From contig JABAKD010000003.1 in assembly GCA_012845835.1 (NCBI GenBank), positions 4,928,870-4,992,869 on the forward strand: a stretch of 64,000 bases of DNA, given 5' to 3'. The translations under genes were made by a program, and so were the position numbers. Origin of the DNA: Undaria pinnatifida (lineage: Eukaryota; Sar; Phaeophyceae; Laminariales; Alariaceae). Under the pieces are notes generated by a model. It was given only the letters and a program-made list of their open reading frames with translations, made no database searches and was not told the origin of the DNA. Shown here piece after piece: positions 40,492 to 52,537 of this stretch; positions within the stretch are counted from its first letter, which is position 1; each line of letters starts with the position of its first letter.

Positions 40492-41710
40492 AGGATCGAA
40501 CAGCAGAGGCGCAAACGTTCCAGCGTAACGCCGAAGAGCGCGGTGTATCCGACGAGGGATAGCAAAAGAGGGTGTGCGGTGTGCGCTGCGAGGGTGTTTG
40601 CGTGCCAGGTTGTAGTTTGTAGCGCCGTTTGATTGGAATCGCAGCCGTTTGAATTTTATAGTTTTGTAAAGACGAGGAGGTTTTTTTGGGAAGGGATTTT
40701 TTTTTCCGCAGCCCAGGGCACAACGAAGTGAAATATTTTTGCTGTGTGTCGTGTTCGTTGTCCCGCACGAGCAGGATCGAACAGCAGAGGCGCAAACGTT
40801 CCAGCGCATGCACCACAAGCGCTGGGTTGGCAGGGCAGCCGAACGGTGCTTGGATGCTACTACTAGCAGTGTAGTGTGTGTTGGTGTTGGTGTGTGTGTC
40901 CCAAAATGCACCCACGAGCTGGTTGTTTGCGTGCCAGGGTGTAGTTAGTCGCGCCGTTCGATTGGAATCGCAGCCGTTTGAATTTCATGGTTTTGTAAGG
41001 ACGAGGAGGGTTTTTTGGGAAGGGACGTTCTTTCCGCAGCCCAGGGCACAACGAAGTGAAATGTTTTTGCTGTGTGTTGTGTTGGTTGTCCCGCACGAGC
41101 AGGATCGAACAGCAGAGGCGCAAACGTTCCAGCGCATGCACCACAAGCGCTGGGTTGGCAGGGCAGCCGAACGGTGCTTGGATGCTACTACTAGCAGTGT
41201 AGTATGTGTTGGTGTTGGTGTGTGTGTCCCAAAATGCACCCACGAGCTGGTTGTTTGCGTGCCAGGGTGTAGTTAGTCCCGCCGTTTGATTGGAATCGCA
41301 GCCGTTTGAATTTCATGGTTTCGTGAGGACGAGGAGGGTTTTTTGGGAAGGGACGTTTTTTCCGCAGCCCAGGGCACAACGAAGTGAAATGTTTTTGCTG
41401 TGTGTTGTGTTGGTTGTCCCGCACGAGCAGGATCGAACAGCAGCAGAGGCGCAAACGTTCCAGCGCATGCACCACCAGCGCTGGGTTGGCAGGGCAGCCG
41501 AAGGGTGCTTGTATGATACTACTAGCAGTGTAGTGTGTGTTGGTGTTGGTGTGTGTGTCCCAAAATGCACCACCAGCACTGGGTTGGCAGGGCAGGCGAA
41601 CTGTGCTTGGATGGCAGCCGCACGGTGCTTGGATGGTACTAGCAGTGTAGTGTGTGTTGGTGTTGGTGTATGCGCTGGGTTGGCAGGGCAGCCCAACGGT
41701 GCTTGGATGC
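40492..41710 (+). repeat. 328-bp tandem repeat, about 3.3 units
   Basis: GTTTGCGTGCCAGG recurs at 40596, 40925 and 41253. Each unit continues with GATTGGAATCGCAGCCGTTT, GACGAGGAGG, GCCCAGGGCACAACGAAGTG, GCAGGATCGAACAGCAG and GCTGGGTTGGCAGGGCAGCC. Later parts fragment into shorter repeats. Long open frames in both strands come from the repetition. Confidence 0.93.
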
Positions 41711-41843
41711 TAGTAGCAGTGTCGGGGGGGGCGACGCGCCCCCCCCCCGAACCCCCCCCCCCGGGCCCGACACAGTGTGCGTTGGAAGGACCCTCACCAG
41801 TGTGCGTTCGAAAAAGTACATGGAAAAACTATTGTATATATTT

Positions 41844-42161
41844 TTAATAACAATGCAGCACTTCAGCCGATGTTACCCCCGCAGCCTCGGACACAGCAGG
41901 ACGGGGGCTAGGCAAAGATGGTGCCGCGGTGGCAGACGCAGCAGTAGCAGCAGCCGAAGAGACTGCGGCACGGTGACCTTCGCTCTCAGCTTGCACAGCA
42001 GCCAGAGCTTCGGCACGGCGAGCGTCGACCCCAGCTTGCACAGCAGCGACATCAGCATGAGCCTCTGCCTCGACTCGCGCAGCAGCCGAGGCGGCCTGAT
42101 TGGGACCGCGTACAGCGGCAGCCACAACAGCTTTAGCCTCCGGTGACTTGCACTCCTCCAT
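41844..42161 (-). CDS. possible Ala-rich coiled-coil protein, unidentified
   Basis: 105 codons from ATG (context GACGATGG). Residues about 20-75 are Ala-rich with regularly placed Glu, Arg and Val (ARVEAEAHADVAAVQAG, DARRAEALAAVQAE), giving an imperfect 11-residue or heptad rhythm compatible with an amphipathic helix. The C-terminal third is Ser/Pro/Ala. There is no low-copy domain and no splice evidence. It could be a small gene or an exon, or an accidental frame in GCT-rich DNA. Confidence 0.3.
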   Translation of the reverse strand: MEECKSPEAKAVVAAAVRGPNQAASAAARVEAEAHADVAAVQAGVDARRAEALAAVQAESEGHRAAVSSAAATAASATAAPSLPSPRPAVSEAAGVTSAEVLHCY

Positions 42162-42424
42162 CGTCAGGGAGTGCACGAACTTAAACTACTCTTAAAGTAG
42201 TCTGTATCACACCTTGGACTTGTAGCTCTGACTCTTGTCCCCTACGCGCTCCACGTGCAGGTCGTCGCCTACACAGCTGAGCCAGGTGTACCCAATGCTA
42301 TCGCTCATACGACTATGAATTACCGCATTGGTGTGATTTGTCAAACTTCTTACTTACGTACAAAACCCATATTTTCTCATACTTCGATAATATTCTGCAT
42401 ATTTTAGATGATACAATGCATTTT

Positions 42425-42915
42425 ACAAAACCGTCACATTTATCCCCCTTGAAAGATTTATAGTTTTCACGCACAAATTGAGATGCCCCGCCGGTCCCCC
42501 CCCCCCCCCCCCCCCCCCCAAACCCCCCTTTCCCCTCCCCCCCCCCCCCAACCCCGCTCCCTTCTGATCAAAATCAGGCCCCCGCGTCCTTCCTTCGAAA
42601 CTCCGCGCTTCCCTCACCGGTTATTCGACATACAGGATTCACTTGATAAACGGACGCATGTCCTTCCACAGCTGTCAGATTTTGTCCCCCTCAGAAACAG
42701 GTCTTATAGTTTCCGCGCATAGACTGACTAACATCACCCTGTTGACCCTGATAGCTGCACTGTAGTTGCAAGGGGAGTCGCCGACTTATGTCCTTAATGG
42801 AGACACACAACCCGTAATACGCGCGATCGGAATATCACACACAGCTTGCGAAGATGGGCTTCGACAAAATGTTCGATGTCACAGCTGGAGTGTGTTTTCA
42901 TTTTTCATTATATTA
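42425..42915 (+). repeat. family B repeat, copy with C runs
   Basis: TCACATTTATCCCCCTTGAA, a C-rich block at 42495-42560, GACGCATG/TGTCAGATTTTGTCCCC, GTTGACCCTGATAGCTGC, GGAGTCGCCGAC, then the terminal module and TTTTCATTTTTCATTATA. Confidence 0.75.
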
Positions 42916-42959
42916 CTATAGACTATATATGAATGTTAACAAGGCACACGCGCGCCCGC

Positions 42960-43035
42960 GGTATCACGCAGCTCGGAAAGTTGAGTATCAATCACTCAAT
43001 CGGTCGACCTCGTAGCTGATGTATTTCTGGTATTT
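42960..43035 (+). repeat. diverged terminal module
   Basis: CACGCAGCTCGGAAAGTTGA, GTATCAATCACTCAATCGG, TCGACCTCGTAGCTGATGTA is alignable to the family B/C ends but more diverged. A similar diverged copy is at 60605-60690. Confidence 0.5.
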
Positions 43036-43319
43036 TCACGTATAACATTATGAAAAAACAATTTGAATTTTCATCAAAGAAGCACAGCATCACACTTCAG
43101 TTCCTCAGACCTGCTGTCCAGCTCTTCCTTTGATGCAGGTAATATTGATACACACCAGGTATGCCGGTACGCTCGTTCCCTTAGTGTGACCGCCAATCAA
43201 TGACACGTCCCCAGCCTACACCCTCGTCCCCGCTTCCGTCTGTCCATTTTTTCTCATTAAGATTACTTCGTATTGTGCGATATTTAAACAATAAGCGAGG
43301 TGTGTAAACATAAATAACT

Positions 43320-44035
43320 ACATCCCCCCCCCCCCCGCCCCCACCCCCCACCTCCCCCCCCCCCCCCAACCCCACCCCCTCGAACACTCCACCCACTCTC
43401 TACTCACTAATTGTACGACTTACCCCAGGATATACATGATAAATTGATGCATTATTTCCAAAACCGTCACATTTATCCCCTCAAAATAATGTATAGTTTC
43501 CACGCACATAATGAGCTGCCCCACACGCCCCACCCCCGCCCAACCCCCCCCCCCCCCCCCCCCCCAATAATAAACTGGTGCCAAAACCGTCAGATTTATC
43601 CCCTTGAAAGGATTTATAGCTTACATGCACAAATTGCCCCGCCCTCCCCCCCTCCCCCCCCCCCGTCCAAACCCGCTCGCTTTTGATCAAAACCAGGCCC
43701 CCACGTCCTTCAAAACTCCGCCCCCCCCCTCACCGGTTATTCGACTTACAAGATTCACTTGATAAAAGGATACATTTCCCTCCACAGCTGTCAGATTTTG
43801 TCCCCTCAGAAACGGGTTTTATAGTTTCCGCGCACAGACTGACTAAAATCACCCTGTTGACCCTGATAGCTACACTGTAGTTGTAAGGGGAGTCGCCGAC
43901 CTGTATCCTTAATGAGGACACACAACTCGTAATGCGCTCGATCGGAGTATCACACACAGCTTACAAAGATGAGTTTCGACGGAATCTTCGATCTCACAGC
44001 TGAAGTGTATTTTCATTTTTTATAATAAATGCAGA
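43320..44035 (+). repeat. family B repeat, longest copy with three C-run blocks
   Basis: C-run blocks at about 43324-43380, 43530-43566 and 43640-43672 separate sub-units that each carry AAAACCGTCACATTTATCCC or TTGTCCCCTCAGAAACGGG blocks. Ends with the terminal module and TTTTTTATAATAAA. Confidence 0.75.
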
Positions 44036-44079
44036 ATCGTATGCACATAAGTCAGATTTTGATGCTGTTACAAGTATTC

Positions 44080-45005
44080 GGCGCAGTTCCCGATGCCGGC
44101 AGGGCATTTTGCCTGGGCTATCAACCTTCTTAACGCCAACACTAGGTGTGGCATAGGCAGCCTATGGCACATTTCGCTAGTTTTGCCACCTTCTGTGCCC
44201 ACAATCCTAATGGCACGTGCCCACTCCAGCTTATGGCCTTGCTCATGGTACATAGAGCCAATTATGTCAATCGCTATGCCCACCAAATGGGTCAGGTGGG
44301 ACGTCCTAAAAAACTCCGCCCTCCCCTCACCGGATATTCGACTTACATGATAAACTTGATAAACTGATGCATTTCCTTCCACAGCTGTCAGATTGCGTCC
44401 CCTCAGAAACGGGTTTTATAGTTTCCGCGCACGGAATGAGTGTTGACCCTGATACCTACACTGTAGTTGCCAGGGGAGTCGCCGACCTATATCCTTAATG
44501 AGGATACACGACCACCAAGTTGCCTGACCCATTCTATGCTTTTTTTTTTCTGTGGCCCTTTTTTCGGGGTGGCCAGTGCCCCAATAAGGAAACTCAGGCA
44601 CCAAACTATCGCCACATTTCCAAATTATGCCACAGGTTTGGCAACCAGGCGCCATTTTTTGCTGATTTTTGTCCGTTACGAAGGCGGGCAATAGCGAAAT
44701 ATGCAGCAGGTACGACAAATTTCCACCGCTAAGTCAACCGCTTTTGGTGTGCTTACGTATTAGGCGTGGCTCGCGACTCCCAATGCCAATTGGGAATCTT
44801 ACCCCAGCTGTGAACCTCCCCAACGCCTTAACTAGGGGTGGCGTCGGCACCCTTTGCTGTACTTCGCTCGTTCTGCCACCTTATTGCCCCAAATTTAGCC
44901 TTTTTTGCCACCCGTTGGCCCAAAATTCACTAATGGCTTTGCCTATGGCCCATAGAGCCAATTACGTCAGTAACTATGCCCACATAATGCTTCAGGCCCT
45001 ACCAC
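44080..45005 (+). repeat. 230-bp duplication split by a family B repeat
   Basis: 44085-44300 and 44780-45000 share GATGCC or AATGCC openings, CAACCTTCTTAACGCC versus GAACCTCCCCAACGCC, TAGGGGTGGCGTCGGC-type words, TTCGCTAGTTTTGCCACCTT and CATAGAGCCAATTA. A family B piece occupies about 44325-44515. Confidence 0.6.
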
Positions 45006-45009
45006 CAAC

Positions 45010-45945
45010 CCACAACCCACAGATCGACCATGGTTGCTGAGAGAGACAAGCGAGAAGCGCGGGAAACTTGTATTTTGAACGGTACTCTCCAGTTATTCTT
45101 GGGATCTCATGTACAAGAGGTTGATGAAATAAACGTGGCTCGACAATATTTCCAAGTATTGGCGTCGTATTTTGTCCCAAAATAAAAAATACCTGGTATT
45201 CATTGTTTACTGTAAAAAAAAAAAACATGGTGCTGTGGTAGGGATCATAATAGTGCATTTGTTTGTATTGAATTTTGGTAGGTACAACACGTACATACAT
45301 AGGTATAGACGTGGCAAGCGCACGCATGACGAAAACGAGGAGGAGGTAGTAGTGATTTCGATTACTGCGCCAGAAAAAGTCACACAGCAGCATTGTGAGT
45401 GACTGCGTCCCCTCGAGGGTGGCATTATACAAGTTCGGGAAATCGACATGGATTGTACTCTCGTGCGAGTAACATAGGTCCGTACGAGTAAGAGCATACA
45501 CAGTGATGCTCTATTGCAAACGACATGTTTTTCTTGTGTGACTTATTATATGGCATGGGGGCAGGGTGTACCAAAAAACCGAGAATGATTTTTCGACACT
45601 AAACACAAGGGGGAAATCGTCCCTCCTGTTGTTAAGCTGCGCCACGCGAAGGTGGTCGCAAGTAGACATTATCCGCGGAAGAAGCCAGTGGTGGCATGCA
45701 TTCGTCCCGGTATCGCATCGTGGTGTTTTTTCCCCCGATATGATTTGTTGGAGAAGTATATGCGGTGTGTGGATGGCGTGCTTTGTTGTTGCTATGGCCC
45801 CTGACTCCGTTGCTGTGGTCGTTCGCCGGTCAAGTGCAAGCGGTCGTGTTGGTATGTAGCTGATAAATACGTTTGTGTTGATTCGTACTTGACGTGCTCC
45901 TTGCTGCTGATTGCTGATTGATCATCTCTTCTAGCGACTTTTTTA
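45010..45945. other. no recognisable gene
   Basis: A minus-strand frame of 169 residues (44992-45501) and short plus-strand frames overlap, with no domain. Nothing is called. Confidence 0.4.
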
Positions 45946-45950
45946 TTTTG

Positions 45951-46258
45951 GCACACCTTCTACTTTCCAGCTTCTGCACATACAAGCCGTGGTCACAGGC
46001 ATCGTCGCTTCCCCCCCCCGGTTATTGCCTTCAATTTATTTTTGCGCATAGGGTTCAGCGTCCACTCTTTGTCGATTTTTCATCGAATGTTGCTAACTTA
46101 CGCTCTCGCGCTTTCCGCAAGTTAATTAGTGCACAAGAAAAAGTCCCACAAAAATATATATGAGTACGCACTCGGGGGGATGCGAACTCACGAAACTGAC
46201 CTATACCGGGATCGGGGATAACGTGATACGCCACCGGGGCAGTGAGTGATATAGCACC
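45951..46258 (-). mobile_element. tRNA-derived SINE, copy 2
   Basis: Minus-strand copy of the 5971-6274 SINE: GCCCCGGTGGCGTATCACG at the head, GAGTTCGCATCCC at the B-box position, AACTTGCGGAAAGCGCGAGA in the body, and GAAGCTGGAAAGTAGAAG at the end. The B box is more decayed than in copy 1. Confidence 0.7.
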
Positions 46259-47042
46259 GGTCGCCCCGCGGTGTTCTAGTGGGGTTGCGCTCGAATACTA
46301 CTATTAATACTAGCGTTGGTCCTTGAGTTAAACAATCACCGTTGTGAACCTTGTTGGCTTTAATTATTTACAGAAATAAACAGGGGAAAAAAAGGGCAAA
46401 TTAAAATCGCCTAGCAGCGAGGGGAGATACAGTTCGACGATAATCGACGAAGGAAGTAAATGCTGAGTTCCTCTCGCGATAAATATGAGGGCATGTACCG
46501 TAGTAGAGAGGAGGGAGGGGAGCCCGCGATATGACCCCGGATCTGAGTCATACTACTGGGAGGGCCATAGTAGTGCGAGCATCACAATTAATGTGATGGG
46601 AGAGTAAATTAAGTGAAGTGTATTACTGCTGCTGTAATACTACGATACCCAAGCAAGTTGCACCAATCGACTTGATTTGGACTGACTGCTGTGGTATGCA
46701 ATTGGTCCATGCACTACTTCTCTGACCACAGGCTAGTATGAGATTATAGTAATTGAACTCGCTGAACTTCTTAGTGAGTGGTAGTTTCTTCTATGCATGA
46801 TCCTCGACCGAGCCGATCAATCGAAGGTTGTGTTACACTGTGCGGGGTGGTGTCGAGACAGAGGGTCAAATGAAATGTCCGCGTACCGCGGGGTTGGCGT
46901 ATACGAAAAAAACTCAGCAGTAGCGCGAGTTGCCCGATTTCATTCTACTTGTAAATACCTTGAAGGATCTCTAAACCGGGGCTGGTCACTGTTCTGTGGT
47001 GCTGGCGTTGGATACGAACCTCAGCTAGCTAAGGCTTCCACA

Positions 47043-47640
47043 CGGTGCGGTGTGGTGTCGATCCGGGGGCAGTAGGTTTTCGCCCCCGGTTGGTTGGAGT
47101 TGATGGAGTATGGAAATATTTCTGGAACGGCGTTGGAGCCCTATCCTCATCGGGTGCGTAGGAACGCCCACCGTCTGTTTGCTGGTCTATTTCCTCCCCT
47201 GGTGTCTCTGGCTCTACGATCTGCACTGCACAGCCAATCAACGATAAGCCAATGTGAATAGATGATTGTCGCACCATCATGCGGGGCTGCGTCGACCCGC
47301 GGGAGAAATCGGTTATAGTCCCCAGTTTGTCAGGACTTCTGACACGGGCATGTGTGCACACCACCCTTCCCAAGGTGTCGACTCGAGAAAGCTCGGTATG
47401 CTTCCCCGGTTGATGGAAAGTTTTAGAGATGTGGAACGACCTTTGGACCGGGGATGGCATCCTTTATCCTCCCGAGGTGAAGCTGGCGCAACATACGGAC
47501 CATGGCCAATCAGAAAATCGGCCGATGGGGTGGAGATTTCCACACCGTGCGGGGAGGTATCAACCCGGATGATATCCGTATTCGTACCCGGGTTGTCGGA
47601 GTTGTAGATGTGTTGATGGATTCCGATCCCGTCATGTGAC
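47043..47640. repeat. four diverged repeats of a TCGAYCCGGG / CCCGGTTG unit
   Basis: Units near 47043, 47279, 47370 and 47548 share TGCGG..TG..TCGA or TCAAC-CCGG, then about 20 bp, then CCCCCGGTTG or ACCCGGGTTG with TGGAGTTG or GGAGTTGTAGATG. In the minus frame this reads as a recurring RVDT/STP peptide with NPG or QPG. Spacing is irregular (about 90-240 bp). Confidence 0.5.
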
Positions 47641-47697
47641 CCTATCGTGCGCGGGTGACGCCTACTTTGCGTGTGAATCCTGACCAATGAGCGGTCA

Positions 47698-47734
47698 GAC
47701 GAAAATGACATGTTTTTATTTTCGTCTATAAAAG
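47698..47734 (+). promoter_or_regulatory. TATA promoter with adjoining 9-bp inverted repeat
   Basis: TATAAAAG at 47727-47734 is directly preceded by GACGAAAAT (47698-47706) and its exact complement ATTTTCGTC (47718-47726), with CCAAT at 47684-47688. Initiation would be expected near 47757. No clear gene follows: the next frame (47773-47970) lacks an ATG. It could be a promoter in a retroelement LTR remnant. Confidence 0.4.
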
Positions 47735-48380
47735 CTCGAGTCTGAAATTCTTAACTGTCAAAGTCGTAAGCGTTGGAGTTGCGTACTGTATATTCAAGAC
47801 TTGAGCGATCTACACAGCTAGTAACAAGCAGCAGCATTGCAATAGCGTTCGAGGAGTTGAATGACGAAGGCGGCCATACCACCGTGTTTCGCGGCTGGAA
47901 CAACGTCAGCACGTCTCTCTATGATCAGACAACGCACAGACAGTTGATCTGGGAGGCTCGGATCTTCTAGATTATACTTTCATATCATGCCTTGTATACT
48001 TCAGAAGCTGGCTCAGTCCACGCCTCTCAGTGGCTACGAAGAGAACACGCAGCGGACATGGCCAGTCACCTTACTGGCCCCTGATTCTTGATTGAGTAAA
48101 ATTATCAAAAGAAACGCACTCGACACGTTTCGTCGCCAGACTAAAGGGTCAGTCGGCGTGTGCTCGGATCTATCCGATCGAAACCTGATGAATGAAGTTC
48201 GGAATCGGATTCACTTAATATACGGCAGCTATTAATGGTAGTACATTGTTTCGATTGGTACCTGATAGTCTATATTGAACTCTTGGCATTACCTTACATA
48301 CTCTAAGCGCAGACTACCTGGTATGATTGTGAGTGTGGTGACTTTTTTTACTCTACCAAGGTTTGAATCAAACAATTCGA

Positions 48381-48447
48381 CGTGCTGCCCTGCCCTACCC
48401 GAAGCATGGGTGCCTGTGAATGCCGGCACCCATGCGGAGCCCTTGTA
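48381..48447 (+). repeat. intact hairpin repeat (empty-site paralogue)
   Basis: CTGCCCTGCCCTACCCGAAG, then a perfect 11-bp stem GCATGGGTGCC (48404-48414) with GGCACCCATGC (48425-48435), then GGAGCCCTTGTA. It is the uninterrupted counterpart of the site where TRIM-1 and gypsy inserted (20975/27577). Confidence 0.85.
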
Positions 48448-48569
48448 GATACATACAACAAGACATCCTTTACCCTGGATCAAGCTGTCCTTTTCTTTAC
48501 TGTGTGTAGTGTATAATATACTCTGGTACATATGTATATAATATATTGTGTAAGTGTCCGACTCTGGAG

Positions 48570-48850
48570 GGGAGACAAAAGCAAAACCATGAGTACGCGC
48601 GATAATGGTCGGGTCGGGAAAATGTGGTCGTGTCGGGAATGGGTCGGGACGAGAACTGAAATCCCGAGTGTATTTCGTTCCCGACCGCGACTTCCCGACC
48701 CCTTCCCGACCTTGGTCTCTGTTTCCACCGTTTTCTGTCCCGACTTACGCCATCTAGTTCCCGTCCCAACTGTTGCTCGTCCTGCCTTAAAAGGTGTATT
48801 CCAGACTTTTCCCCCGTTCCGACGTCCGCCCAGTTGTTCCCACTCCATCC
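48570..48850. repeat. GTCGGG/CCCGAC strand-switching array
   Basis: GGTCGGGTCGGGAAAATG and similar words to about 48650, then the complement (TTCCCGACC) from about 48680. Together they form a long imperfect foldback. The 173-residue plus-strand frame here is a by-product. Confidence 0.65.
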
Positions 48851-49059
48851 CGACGTTTGAACATATTTATTCTCATCCCATAACTCACTATAATAGTGGA
48901 AGGTTTTTCCCATCCCATTTCCATCGGTTGTGCATACATTTTCCCCATCATATGACTACGGACAGCTACAGACATAATTTCAGTTGCTCTACTTTGTTGA
49001 TATATTGCGACAACTCTTTGGTTTACTCTGTTGCACAGCAGGCTGTGATATGACCACAT

Positions 49060-51560
49060 AATTTGTATCTCTTAAGTGCAATGGAGCGTCCTCCGTAGAA
49101 GGATAGTTTATAGATTCGACGTGGGACCATGTCATGGTTGACGTGAAATCGCGTGATGTAAGATGTCACACTCACGTCAAGGCCATCATAGATGGGCGAT
49201 AATGTACGTGACGATGATGGGACAATCAGGACGCCCCTCATCTCACTAACCTACTCTACCCTGCAATACCCTGCTTTACCCTGCGCTACCGTGCCCTACC
49301 CTACTTAGCCCAGTTATGTCTATCTTTGAGTATTCTATGTAGGGAAATAATGCATAAAAGCTTTGAGTCCATCCAGCGAGCCATAAGGAGAGACCAACCA
49401 AAAGACACCGTATCACGTGTGTGGCACGCTTCCCAACACCGGCCAACCACGCATACCCTACGGAGTACCATCACATTTGGCGATGTCAGGCAGTGAACGT
49501 GTCGACCTTGGACTTACGCGACCTCCTCCCCGGTGCTCTTCTCTCCCCAAGGCAAGCTCGTTTGGCCTTGCATAGCTTTGCATTATACTTTTCATCCGTA
49601 TTTTTTTTCCGGGTAGTTATAGTTTGGTTTTGCCTTTTGCCTTTTAACATATTTTATTTCTCCCCATTAGCGAGCTTGGTTATCCGTTTGTCTCTTATCC
49701 GTTAAACCGCGGGACCCTTCGTGCCTCTGTTTTGTGACCGATACGCTAAGTCTGCAGCTATCACGGCTTTGCGGCGGCAGCTTCTCGATATATTGTCTCC
49801 CCGTGCTCTCTCTTCGTGGAACACTGCTATGACAAGCGAACAATGAAAGCGCTTCCCTTTGTTTCGTTCTGGTGCTATATTCATTTGTCCTTACCTCTTA
49901 TTTTTCAACTCCGAGGGTGTTCCTAGTCTAATTCCAAGTGGTTCGTGCTCATGTTGAGAGTGCGGTGCTAAAACGGTTATGTTGTGCTTTGAATACCCCA
50001 CGAGTTTAAGAACATATTGTGGGCGATTTCGCGGTTGGAACCCTGTGTGCTATTTGCCCTCGAGTAATTCGAGTGGCCGCCTCCATTGCACCACACCTTA
50101 CTACTGTACTAATAACGTGTCGCCACCGAATAGGGGTACATTCAATAGTTTTTCCTACCCCACCCCGCCCCGAGTACGAGTTGCGCGATTCGGATGAATG
50201 CGATCATTCGCCCTTGTTCTCCTACTATTGGTCATACCGTAGCATTTCTGCTAATATTCTGCTGTTGACAGTGCGTGACTATAGTATTGGTATCCTCGTA
50301 CTACAAGAAAGTACGATCGTAGCCGTTTTACCCCGGACTGATGTTTTTCGGCTCTATTTTTGGCTGAACCATGTTTGGACGCGTGGTACGGTAGAGGTAG
50401 CGCTTTCATCGAAAACATTTTTTGAATGACGGGGGCCCTTAACCCAAAATCGTCGGAAGATCACCTGATTTAGTTGGATGATTCGCTCGTTGTGTACCTA
50501 CTGTTCCAGCGCTACGGGCACCAGACAGGCGCCATGGGCGCGAAGGTGATCAGAGATGCGAGGTGACTGTCCGAACCAGTGCCGCGTGGAGGGTGCATTG
50601 TGTACAGCGACGATCAAGCCGTTGGAAAGGCTCGCCGTTATATCAATTTGGGTATGCAAAGGAGGGCCCCCGGCAAGGAAATCCTTTTGCGAGTGACGTG
50701 CAAACCCCTCAGCGACCGATGATCGGTGGGGGTTTTCCGGGGAGCCGCCCGGGGTTATAATAAGCCCGGCTAAAAGCAAAAAGAACGTAGTTCATACAGT
50801 ACTTGTCCGCATTTTCTGTCTAGTGTCCATCCGCCGTGCATGCACAATGCCCTCTGCCCGCTCGTAGGTCAACCTCGCGCCGCCAATCCTGGTTGCGGGA
50901 ACATCGTGAATCGAGGCCATCTAGCCGACTGGGCGGTCACACAGCTCTCTGGGTAAGGATTGGAGGACTACCAAACAGCAAGCCCAGGTGAGACCTCTCG
51001 TGCTAGTGGTCGAGAGCTCACGCCGCTGTAACACTAGGTCATGGGATTTTTCATTCGGTAGCAGTTTTGATTTTCCTCCAAACCAGTAATGGGGAAAGGT
51101 CTTGAGCTCTCAGATTCAAGAATCTCAGAAAAAAGGTGGTGCACCTCTATCGTAGCACGCGTCTTACCATACTTTGGTTCCTTCGAATAGTTTTACCAGG
51201 TACCAGCACGCATTGTGCTTTAACGTCTAAAGCATGGCCTCTGAATTATGAGACACTCCACCTTCATGTGTGTCCGCGAACGGTGCGGCTGACCTACTGG
51301 TATAGGCCCATCACCAGCGGTGCGCAATGCCTAGCTGTACTACTGTGTTGACTCGTTCAACCCAGCAGTAGCGCTGCTCGCGATTATTTCTTTTCAAATA
51401 GTGTTCATTTTGGTAATCTTCTATCTGGCTTTGATGGACAGTTTGAAACGTTTCGTCTTCCTTGCCTTAATGGAACTTTTGAAGCATCTCGTGTGTGAGA
51501 TGGACACCCGTAGGTACCATACGACTCTCGCGACCAAACCTACAGCAGTAGTACCAAGTA
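49060..51560. other. no recognisable gene
   Basis: Contains a short CTACCCTGC-type repeat (49255-49315) and scattered short frames. The 49421-49705 and 50019-50429 frames show no domain. No RNA gene is recognised. Confidence 0.4.
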
Positions 51561-51572
51561 CCAAGCGTCCTT

Positions 51573-51684
51573 GTGGTGTGCTGTTATTGTTGTTGCTGTT
51601 GTTCTTGTTGCTGTTTTCGTTGTTGTTGTTGTTGTTGTTTTTGTTGTTGTTGTTGTTGTTGTTGCGGTTGTTGTTGTTGTTGTC
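51573..51684 (+). repeat. (GTT)n microsatellite
   Basis: About 110 bp of GTT/TTG repeats with interruptions, directly beside the end of the DIRS-like element. Confidence 0.95.
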
Positions 51685-51890
51685 TCACTTTGGTCTCCTC
51701 TTCACGAAAATTTGCGTGTTCATTAATCTCATGGCGTTCTCCTCGGGAGAGGGAGGTTGGAAACCGGCTGCTCTCCCTCGTCCCGTTGCCCCTGCCCCCC
51801 CCCCCCCCCCCTCCCCCGCTCCCTATCCCGGCTAGTGTACGCGGCTGACCTGCCCTCTACTCCCGATATATAGCTCAACAACCGGAAGCC
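51685..51890 (-). repeat. DIRS-like repeat B2
   Basis: CACTTTGGTCTCCTCTTCAC to CAACAACCGGAAGCCC, about 90 percent identical by eye to B1 including TTTGCGTGTTCATTAAT and GCGGCTGACCTGCCCTCTAC. Confidence 0.85.
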
Positions 51891-52032
51891 CCCCCCTCCC
51901 CCCCTCCGAAGAATCAAAACACGATGAAGAAGGAATTCACCCCCCCTTCCTTCCTTTCCTCCCCTCGCCCCCCCCCTCCCCTCCCCCGCCTTTAGCTTTC
52001 CTGGTCGTGAAGCAATCGGGTGGGTTGGTGGG

Positions 52033-52331
52033 AGATTGCAATTGGTGTCCCCCCTTGCGGCTTTTCTACCCCTTATGCTCATCATGGCGTCGATCTTCGC
52101 CATGGTGCTACTACTGCTGCTTCTTTAACTGCAGCGTGGGCACTTCTTTTTTTCATCTCTACCGGTTGTAGTGTCCGATATTCACTGCTGCTGTGCTGCT
52201 GCTGTACTATGCTGATGCTGCTGAGACTCTCTTATGTTTCCATATTTTTTTCCCCTGGAACCACCTCCCCTTACTACCCTGCTCTCCGATATTTCCATTC
52301 CGTTCCGCCAAACACTAGACTGTTCCGACAT
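52033..52331 (-). repeat. DIRS-like repeat A2
   Basis: Matches A1 through AGATTGCAATTGGTGTCCCC, GTGCTACTACTGCTGCTTCT, CTCTACCGGTTG and AGACTGTTCCGACAT. Confidence 0.85.
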
Positions 52332-52335
52332 ACTT

Positions 52336-52537
52336 TCATTTTGGTCTCCTCTCCACGAAAATTTGCGTGTTCATTAATATCATGGCGTTCTCCCCGGAGG
52401 AAGGAGGGTGGAAACTGGCTGCTCTCCCTCGTCCCGTTTCCCCTGCCCCCTCCCCCTCCCCCGTTCCCTATCCCGGCTGTTGTACGCGGCTGACCTGCCC
52501 TCTACTCCCGACATATAACCTGAACAACCGGAAGCCC
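52336..52537 (-). repeat. DIRS-like repeat B1
   Basis: Direct copy of B2 lying immediately next to the A2 terminus, with only about 4 nt between them. Confidence 0.85.

Noticed and set aside
48532-49053. 173-residue plus-strand protein
   Set aside because: Half of it is the GTCGGG/CCCGAC foldback, the rest is His/Ser/Phe-rich without a domain, and there is an equally open minus frame.
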